Positions 56,289 to 64,000 of a stretch of DNA of 64,000 nucleotides are shown piece by piece (within the stretch, counting starts at the first letter, position 1; each line of letters opens with the position of its first letter). Location: contig JAALGY010000023.1 of assembly GCA_032358165.1 (NCBI GenBank), positions 2,294,001-2,358,000 on the forward strand. The letters are read 5' to 3'. Origin of the DNA: Diplosphaera chodatii. Lineage: Eukaryota; Chlorophyta; Trebouxiophyceae; Prasiolales; Stichococcaceae. The translations under genes and the position numbers were made by a program. The notes under the pieces are model-generated. The model searched no databases. It saw only the letters and a program-made list of their open reading frames with translations, and was not told the origin of the DNA.

Positions 56289-59278
56289 ATGTCAGACAAC
56301 AGCAGCCTGCTGTTGATCGCTGGTTGTTACGAGCGGTTCCTTTTCGGATTCAGGGTATCAGTAAACACCGAGGTGAGGCGCGATGCTTGTGCTAAGAGCC
56401 GGTCACGCCCCGTACGTCACCACATAGTAACCTTGCGCCGGCTCGTTCTGCTGCGCAGGCGCCCAGCATCGTCAGGACGTTCAGTTACCCAGCGCACAAG
56501 GTGGCATATCGTCGCAGTGTGTGTGGATGCCTCAGTGCAATCCAGTTGTGTATCGTGATGTGCAAGCGATCGTGCAGGGCGCAATCAAATGCGTTGCCAG
56601 CTCCGGCGACATCCTGGCATCTGGCGGCGTCGATGACCTCATACACATCTACGATGTGCAAGTGAGTGGATGCTCACTATGATGCAGTACCTTGTGTTTG
56701 ACATGCATCGCGTATTCAAGCCCGTGCTCAAGTGCTCCCGTGCAACCCGGCAGAAAGGCAGGGATCTGGGGTACCTGATGAACCCTGGGGATGGCGCGGT
56801 GACGGCCCTGGCGTTCCACCATGCGGCAGCCGGCCCCAGCCACCTCCTCAACGGCAGCTCAGACGGCAGCATCAGCGTGTGGCAGGCAAGCTTTGGCAAA
56901 GCATGCGATGAGGCGGCATCGCCGTTTGCTGGATGGCTGCAGTGCGGTGCATTGGTCTGCCCCTCGCCGGGTTGTGGACAGGCGTGTGTGCACACCAGAA
57001 CTTTGAGCATTTGTGTGCAGGCCGGCAGCTGGGACTGCCTGAAGTCCATGGATGGGCACAAGGGCAGCGTGAACAGCGTGGCAGTGCACCCGAACGGCAG
57101 CGTAGCCCTGAGTGTCGGCAGGTGCGGCAGTGCGGGGGCAATCGCTGCTGGAGGATGGCAGGCACTGGTAGCAACTGGCGCTGGGATCGAATTGACGGGC
57201 GTGCGCGTCAAGCAGAGGGGTTGGAGACTGAGGGACAGCATCGTCCGTCCTCTTCAGTCAGGCCCAAGCTCCCAACATCTGGCCAGTAAAACCTAGATGC
57301 AGTGTCAATCTGTATTTTGCAGGGACCGGGAGCTGCGGGTGTGGAACCTGACGAAGGGCAAGGTCACGTACCACAGCAAGCTGGCTGGGGAGGCGGACCT
57401 GGTGGCTTTCCATCCTTCGGGCACCACGGTGCGTGCTGCCTGTGCATTTGCTGAGCGACACTATACAGGATAGCAAAGGCACCTGACTGTACAGGCGTGC
57501 ACGCTTTGGCCTGATCCCTGCATGCCTTACAGCTTCCGAGCTTGCACCAATGCATCACGAAGGGTGCAGCGTGGGCATCGTGACACCTGCTCAGACTGGC
57601 ACGAATACTATGCTGGGGAGTGTTGGGGGTCAACTGTGGCACATTAGGCGGGCAACTCTGATTTAAGGAACATGTTGCGAGCTTCATCTTGATGTCTTAG
57701 TTAGCAAGTGTGTGGGATGCCTGCAGTATGCGCTGATGGTGGGCCGCACGGTGACGATGCACGGGCTGGCGGGCAGCGGTGAGCAGCTGGCCGACATGCC
57801 ACACCCGGCCCGCGTCATGTCAGCCGCCTTCTGCAGTGCCGATGGCCTCCTCACAGGTGAGTTGACTTGCCGCAGTCGGATTCACACGCTGGCTCTGAAG
57901 CTTGCATGGTATGCTGTGGCCCCTGGCTGGTTTGCGCACCACAGCACTGGGCCTTAAATGCCAGGGGCGAGTGGGGGGAGCATTGTCTGCAGGCTGTGAG
58001 GATGGCAGCCTGCGGCTGTGGGACGCGCGCTGCAGTCGCCCCCTTGTGGAGGTCATCCGTGCACACACCACACGGATAAAGGGTGTTGCAGCCGTCGGTG
58101 CAGCATCGCCAGCAGAGAGCAGCGGCGACGGTGAGGCAGCTGATGCGCAGGTTGCAGCGACGGCATCGTCAGACGGCACAGTCCGACTGTGGGACATGCG
58201 GGCGGCAGCCAGTAACAGGTGGGTACTTGGATCTTGCATCTCATGTGCCGAGCCAGATGACTGTCTTGCCGTATCCAGCATCTGAGCTGCACTGCCTTAG
58301 CTGTTCTGCATTGAGGTGATTGTGTTGCGACAACCGCAGGATGCTGGCAGAAGTGAACACATCCGCCCGCCTGACATGCCTGGTGAATGCATCGCTGGGT
58401 GCTCCACAGATGGCGCAGGGAAAGCAGCCGGCGCAGGCGCTGCAGCAGCTTGACAGCAGGCAACCCGACAGCCACAAAGCCAGTAGTCAGGTCCAGCAGC
58501 CAGACGCGGCATCAAACGGACACAAGCAGCAGAGGCGAAAACAGCAGCAGCAGCCAGCAGAACAGCCAGCGCAGCTGCAGCCCAGGGCCAAGCACAAGCT
58601 GACGGTGAAGGGCAGGCAGCGGACTGAGGATTCCAAACCCCCGAGGGCTGGCGCTGCGAAAGTCGCAGGTGCCACACTATGCACTATGCCATTGCATCAC
58701 ATGTCGCTGAGGACCTCAACGTGCCTCTGTGCATGGTCATGCAAGCTGCACAAGCATCATGCGGCTGTCAGCTTGAGCTTTGTCATGTGTTGCCGATACC
58801 AAAATGGGCAGTTTGCCTTGCTGCAGATGCAACTCAGAAGCCCGGTCTTAGGAAAGATCGGAAACCTAAGCCTCCAGTTGGAGATACACCGCCCCGAAAG
58901 GCCAAGCAGCTGGCGAGGCAGGCCACTCAGGCAGCAGCACCAGTGCAGCCGTCTGGCGACCGCGGTGTGGTGAGTGCCCGCTCAGCAGCATGCTTGCTCG
59001 TGCACCGAACGTTTCTGACTGCTCACAGGCAAGTAGGGCACAGGTATGCAGACCAATGTGCTGCCAGATGCGAAGTGCAGCACCTGTGGACAGCTCGCGC
59101 CCAGTCTGTCCTGCATCTGCAGGCGAAGCGCGGGTTAGTAGACTTTGGCGTGGGAGACGATGAGCCAGCCGGTGCCCAGTTGCCGCAGCGGCCCAAGAAG
59201 CACCAGAAGGGCGCTGCCAAGGAGGGCGGCAACAGCAAGCAGCGACTTAAGGCGCAAAATCTGGACCGATTTGACTAG
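56289..59278 (+). CDS. PAK1IP1: PAK1IP1/MAK11-like WD40 protein
   Basis: Mak11/PAK1IP1 is a nucleolar WD40 protein required for 60S subunit assembly. The start MSDNSSLLLIAGCYERFLFG (56289-56372) matches the family's 'LxAGxYExxLFGF'. Exons 56459-56500 (TFSYPAHK) and 56578-56661 (IKCVASSGDILASGGVDDLI then HIYDVQ) follow. WD repeats: GAVTALAFHH..LLNGSSDGSISVWQ, DCLKSMDGHKGSVNSVAVHP then LRVWNLTKGKVTYHSKLAGE, VMSAAFCSADGLLT..CEDGSLRLWD, and ATASSDGTVRLWDMRAA. The family signature EVNTSARLTCLV follows at about 58350. A Gln/Lys-rich basic tail ends KQRLKAQNLDRFD. Length is about 500 residues. Tail exon boundaries (58680-59130) are approximate. The gene lies in tandem after RCL1 and S21, all ribosome-linked. 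Confidence 0.92.
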
Positions 59279-59675
59279 CTACCACAGGCTCGACATGTTG
59301 GCAGCTTACAGTCTCTACAGTGTCCACCTCCACACGACACCTTCTACCCTAGACAACTGCTACCAGTCAGGCTCTCATTGCACACACGGTCTGCACTCCA
59401 CAAATGGCAAGGGCCATATGACAGGAAAATGGTGACCAACACACACAAGTATCCCAGAAGTTACTAGGCCCATCCTGCCCATGACTGGATACACTACATC
59501 AGCTGCTATGTTGTTGATGTGAAACCACACGGATTACAATGCGCAGATGACAGCCTGCGGCTATACATACACTATTGTGCAAGTGGCAGCCGTCGCCAGA
59601 CGCATTGGCTGCGGCTACAGCAGCCATGACCGCTCGTCATTTGCTGCACAAAATTGCCTGTGGAGAAGCTTCACG
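59279..59675. other. Convergent spacer
   Basis: About 400 nt of relatively AT-rich sequence follow the PAK1IP1 stop, probably its 3' UTR. No coding signal was seen. Confidence 0.5.
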
Positions 59676-59927
59676 CTAAGAAGTACGCAACTTGCTGACG
59701 CCGCCACCGCCATCCCCATCCCCTTTCTGCTTGATGCCAGACCGCCGTGGTGGGTGCAGCGCCCCCTGCAGCATCTTCTTCGCAGACCGCCAGGCGTCAG
59801 GGCCGAAGGTCGCAGCCCATATCAGGCCAATGACGCCCACCAGTATAGCTATCCGCAGGCCCCGGCCGTCATCGGGCGCAGCGATCTCCACTGCCAGACC
59901 GTCCACCTCCGCGGCATTGCTGATCAT
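59676..59927 (-). CDS. Possible small single-pass membrane protein (last exon)
   Basis: This is an open frame of 83 codons with ATG at 59927, encoding ISNAAEVDGLAVEIAAPDDG, then a clear hydrophobic helix LRIAILVGVIGLIWAATFG and a basic tail (RSAKKMLQ ... PPRRSGIKQKGDGDGGGG). The acidic segment, membrane helix and basic tail look like a real protein. It may be only the last exon: upstream on the same strand (about 60540-60340) a frame starts MAAFMTAALPANSWFGGQLP, which resembles an organelle-targeting peptide, but I could not join the two. I recognise no family. Confidence 0.4.
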   Translation of the reverse strand: MISNAAEVDGLAVEIAAPDDGRGLRIAILVGVIGLIWAATFGPDAWRSAKKMLQGALHPPRRSGIKQKGDGDGGGGVSKLRTS

Positions 59928-60952
59928 CAGCCTGCCGGTGTCACATGTTGCACATCACTGTGCCGCGTGTGCTCAGAGCAGCATGAGGCTACGACCGTCT
60001 GCTGCTGCGGTGAGTCCAGTGACCGCAGTGCCTGCACATGCATGAAAGCGTGTCACGCCGTGGATGTCAGCAGCGCCTTGTAGCAAACACGCTTCAAAGA
60101 GGTAAGCGCCCTTCCTAACGATGAGGTTGTATAACCAGCTGTACGCAGGCTTGCCGACATCACTAGTGTTCAGGCACGAGTGTCTACGCCGGACATGGCC
60201 GGGCAGGTGGCCACTTCAAAGGTGCTAGATCATGACGACGTTAGTATCTCAGCTGCTGCATCTCGTGCAGCATCGCCACCCGCTGATGCTCGCAACATGG
60301 GGTTCGGGCGCACCTTGGGGATTGCCTGGCTGGCCCTACCCAATGGATGCCAGCAGGTTGCGGACCTTGGCCAACACGCTCCTCTTACTCTTGGGCCAGA
60401 AACCTGGCTTCAGTACCGACCTGACCGGCGCAAAGCGGTGGTTGCACTGGCTGCTGCGTGCACCTGCGCACTTGGCACTCGGCAGCTGACCACCGAACCA
60501 AGAATTGGCGGGAAGCGCAGCCGTCATGAACGCAGCCATGACAGCTGGGTGCAGCTCCAGGCAAACGCAGAGTCAGCTTTCAGCAGGGCCTCGCCGTCTT
60601 CATCTGTATCTGTTTTACACATGTCACACGCTTGCAATTGGACACAGATGATCATTGAGATGCAGCAGCGGGCCAGACAATGCCAACATATGTGCATGAA
60701 AACTCAAAGCGGACCATACATGCAACCGACAACTGCAAGCACATTGCTCCTGGGTCACGAGACGAATAGCTGACGCAGACGCTGCTGAACTGAAGACATC
60801 TAGCTGATCGTTCACATATGGGGCTGTGGTCACGCACAACATCACAACGGTTGGTCCGCTGCAGGCAGTGCAGGGACACACATACATACATATACTACAG
60901 CAATGCTGGCAGGGTGGCCAGCACACCTCAAACAAGGAAGTGCCGCCTTGCT
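59928..60952. other. Uncertain region between small membrane protein and DEMETER-like gene
   Basis: This 1-kb region includes a possible upstream exon of the small membrane protein (reverse strand, about 60340-60540) and the 3' UTR of the DEMETER-like gene. A plus-strand frame at 60180-60773 is open but lacks an ATG at its start and has no motif. No repeats were seen. Confidence 0.4.
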
Positions 60953-63900
60953 TCACCCTGCAGGAACATGCACCTGCCAGCTGTCGGCTGCAACCAAGGA
61001 TGCAGCCGCAGCCGCATGTGCCTCTGCGCGCCGCAGGAGGCATGCCTGTCGACCAAATCAGATAGGTGCTGTCATGCTCTCAAGCCCAGCAGCCTGCTCC
61101 AGCACGTGCGAACTGTGGGCTTGCAGACGCAAGAGCCATGGACTGCAGCCAACACGGCTGTGTCGACTTGTGACTGACCTTTTTCATCGCGCGGTTTAGG
61201 CACGTTTTGCACTGGCCACAGCGGTCCACATCTCGGACGGCAGCAAACCTGTTGACTCGACGCTTTTTCGCCGCAGGTGCATCGGCTGCAGCTGTGCCCA
61301 CATCCCACGCAGGTGGCGGCAGTGCTGACTGTGGTAGCTGCTGCTTTGCTGCCGGCTGCTGGTCAGTGCTGCTGGATGCCGACTGCGGCTGCAGCACGCG
61401 CCATGGCAGCATGCTGTTGCTGGACAATGCAGTGGGAAGGCTGAGGGTCGGAGGCTTGATCTGCTGGCGCTGCTGCTGCTGAGCCTGCCACAACGCCTTC
61501 TGCTGCACACTGCTGTCAAGCAGGGAGCCGTGAGCGACAGGCGGCGCCTCAGCAGTGCTGCCCATCACTGCAGCTGCAGCTGCAGCTGCTGCAGCTTTGG
61601 GGCTGGCAGGCACGATGCTGCTGCCAGCAGACGCTGCAGTTTTGGCAGCTTGCAGCTTGGGCGGTGCGACCAGCCATGTCGGCAACTGCTCAGGGGTTCC
61701 TGCAGGGCAAAGACAGGCAGAAAAGTGGCAGAGCAGCATCGATCGTCTGCACAGTTTTGTGGCACACACGAGCGTGTGTGCAAGGACAGGCATGATACCC
61801 ACCTAAGACTGGGTTGTACGCACGAACACAGATGCGCTCGCTTGCAAACAGGCGTGCAACCTGCATTTGCATTGAGGCCAACGCTCTGCATGTCTCAGCG
61901 TCTGCCATCAACGGATATGCAGCGGCACAGCAAGCAGCATGGCTGATGTAATGGGCGTAAGGGGTAAGCCAGCACCTGCGCCCGACTCATGCCGCGGCAG
62001 ATGCTGCCAATGTGCGTGCCAAAGTGCACACCCCTCCGGGCTTTGCCCAGCAAGGCCCTCGGCACCTGTTCGAGGTATGAACAGTCAGTGCAGCAGCTTG
62101 ATAGGGCCGCTTCCTAAGGACCGTGTGCTATGCTTCCTGACGTGCCACAGGTAGCAGGCACCCACACCTGCACCGGCTGCGTCACTGTATCATGCGCCAG
62201 GAACATCTCGTTGATCTGCGCACCGTCAGCAGACTTCATGTAAGGGTTCAGCAGATAAGTCAACGCTGTATGTCAAGACGCTAACAGCGTGCAACGATTT
62301 CGTATGCAGCAGCAGCAGCAAGCTTGCCTGGAAGTAGGTACCCGCAAGCGGAAAGCTGCCATGCATTGCAGCACGCAGAGGCACCAATAGCACCATCGCA
62401 ACATCTTCTGCCTCACTGCAGATGAGTGTCTGCAGACGTCACCAGAGGCAGCCACCGTACTGTTTGTCATGCCTGTACTGTCTGCTGCCTGGTGCTGCAG
62501 AGCCACTTATGATCGCATAATACCTAGTGCCATTCTGCAGTGCCGCGGGCACTGGCAGCAGCAAACATGCTCCGCAGCTGCTGCTGTGACGCTGATGCAG
62601 CATGGGCAGCAGCTCTTTTGCTTCTGCTGTTACCTCATAGCCCTGCATGTCAGGGTGAGCTCTCCTCTATGCCTCTGATTTTGCTGAATGACATCAGGCT
62701 GCACTCCAGCCTCTGAACCTGTGCGACTGCCACTTGGCATGATGAGCAAGTGGGCTTGCACATGCATACCATGACCAGCAGGCAGAGGAGCACTGCACCT
62801 GCAGCAAATCGCGGCGCGTGCGGGAGCTAGCAGTGTTGCCGCCGCCGCCGCCATCAAGAGGCATTGCAGGAGTAGTGATTTGCGGGGACGCAGCAGTAGC
62901 CACAAGTGGCTGCACCACCTGATTTGCCTCCGACAGCATTGCAAATGCCTGCACATGAGATCGGCAGCCCCAGCTTGAACGCTGAACATGAGACTGCTGG
63001 TCGGCAGAAGCTGACTGCGACAAAGTGCAGACAAACCCATCAGCGAAGTCCTAAGAGCGCGAACAGGGCTACCTTGCTGGCGAGCGGATGGCTGCACTTG
63101 TCAGGGTGCACTGCCACACTGAGCTGCCGGTATGTCTGTCGAACGTCTGCATCGACGGCCTGCAGCTGCTGAACACTGCATGCAAAGGCCAGCTGCTGCG
63201 GATCCTGCGCCTGTGCAGGGGGCGTCACTTGCAGCGGCGGCTGCAGCACGCCCAGAACCGCAAATGCCCTGCATGCACGCAGAGCAAGTCTCAGCGGACT
63301 ACATGTCTGCTGTTGGATGACACCTATGATACAAGTGCTGTGGGGGGCATCGACCTTCGATAGATATGGATCGCGTACCAGGCAAGCCTTTCAGCTTTCG
63401 AGGCAGCTGAAGGACCACGTGAAGGTCGGCTGTCACCCCCTGACAATATGCGCTGCACTGCTGCATCTCGCATCGCGTGCGTCAGCGTCACAGCTCGCGA
63501 GACTGGTGGCTCACACTGTCCTTCCTGCTGCACCTCTGATCCTGCTGCGGCTGCTCTGATTCCTGACTGCATTGCTGGAGCTGCTGCTGCTGATGCAGGC
63601 GCCACGGCCGCTGCCGGTGAGGTGCAGCTTGCACCGAGGCTGTCCTCGATGTCTGGCAGTGGTGGGGCAGCAGCAGCTCTCGCACCCTGCTGCTTGGCCT
63701 GGGGACTGGAGCGGCCATGCGGCCGTGCAGCCTCGACCCTGGGCGGGGTGTCAGGGGCCGCAGGCTCTGGTGCCGCCGCCTTTGCATGCTCAACTGGCAC
63801 CGGTGTTGCAGGCGCTGCGTCAACACATGCAGCTTGGGCGCGTTGCTCTGCCAGCATTGGTGCAGCAGCGGCTGCTGGGGGTGCAGGATCGCCCTCTGCC

Positions 63901-63986
63901 AGGCGCCGGCCGCCCTGCTGTGCATACTCGCACTGCGGCGCCAGCGGGCAGGTGCCACAGGCGGGCAGCGCCTTGGTGCAGAACAC
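60953..63986 (-). CDS. DML: DEMETER/ROS1-like 5-methylcytosine DNA glycosylase, C-terminal part, with J-domain (5' end beyond window)
   Basis: DEMETER-family enzymes excise 5-methylcytosine for active DNA demethylation in the nucleus. The first exon in the window (63986 leftward) starts VFCTKALPACGTCPLAPQCE: the Fe-S loop C-x6-C-x2-C-x5-C and the family 'VFCTK' lead-in. The HhH-GPD catalytic core must lie right of the window. An Ala/Pro-rich linker ends near 63400. A J-domain follows (about 63195-62920): VDADVRQTYRQLSVAVHPDK then CSHPLASK|AFAMLSEANQVV, with HPD intact. The RRM-like DEMETER domain is at about 62240-61985: GAQINEMFLAHDTVTQPVQ| then VPRALLGKARRGVHFGTHIG and SICRGMSRAQ, followed by ERICVRAYNPVL (about 61805). 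The last exons hold a single-unit CXXC-like motif, DRCGQCKTCLNRAMKK|ACLLRRAE, ending at TGA 60955-60953. Many exon limits are approximate. Confidence 0.85.
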
Positions 63987-64000
63987 CTGACATGCAATGG

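Noticed and set aside
60180..60773. 197-codon plus-strand frame
   Set aside because: It begins at GTG, carries no motif, has Cys/His/Gln-rich random composition and no splice partners.

Overview
This is a nuclear genome window from a photosynthetic eukaryote, most likely a chlorophyte green alga (Trebouxiophyceae-like, by inference). The coding sequence is GC-rich. Almost every gene is cut by several short introns of roughly 80-250 nt with GT-AG ends, and a few use GC-AG. The best protein matches are plant/green-lineage forms: a homeodomain-DDT protein, a plant-type cyclin C, a DEMETER-type DNA glycosylase and an S21 protein of plant type. I saw no bacterial operons, Shine-Dalgarno sites, tRNAs, rRNAs, CRISPR arrays or intact transposons. 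Exon models come from splice signals, phase consistency and remembered family motifs; no search was run.

Layout, left to right: the 3' end of eIF5B (+); cyclin C (-); a very long homeodomain-DDT chromatin gene (+, 3952-13527); a CDP-alcohol phosphatidyltransferase resembling PI synthase (-); a START-domain membrane protein (+); a Rab24-like GTPase (-); a membrane-anchored alpha/beta hydrolase (+); a compact MADS-box gene (-); a FANCM-type helicase with a huge Gln-rich insert and a C-terminal PHD finger (+, 27905-38474); a 2.6-kb stretch without a recognisable gene; CPSF2/CPSF100 (-); a mitochondrial uncoupling protein (+); ribosomal protein P1 (-); an ABHD17-like depalmitoylase (-); RCL1, ribosomal protein S21 and PAK1IP1/MAK11 in tandem (+); a possible small membrane protein (-); and the C-terminal part of a DEMETER-like 5-methylcytosine DNA glycosylase (-) running off the right edge.

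Functional themes: translation and ribosome biogenesis (eIF5B, P1, RCL1, S21, PAK1IP1), chromatin and transcription (cyclin C, homeodomain-DDT, MADS, DEMETER-like), genome stability (FANCM) and lipid or membrane metabolism (PI synthase-like, START, two alpha/beta hydrolases). The genes are independent and monocistronic. Several are divergent pairs sharing a 0.5-0.9 kb upstream region.

The most unusual points are two domain architectures: a J-domain between the Fe-S loop and the RRM-like domain of the DEMETER-like glycosylase, and a PHD finger spliced in phase onto the end of a FANCM helicase. Smaller points are GC-AG introns, start codons on tiny first exons, a 53-nt direct repeat just upstream of the homeodomain-DDT gene, and a near-perfect 32-nt palindrome in the gene-poor stretch.
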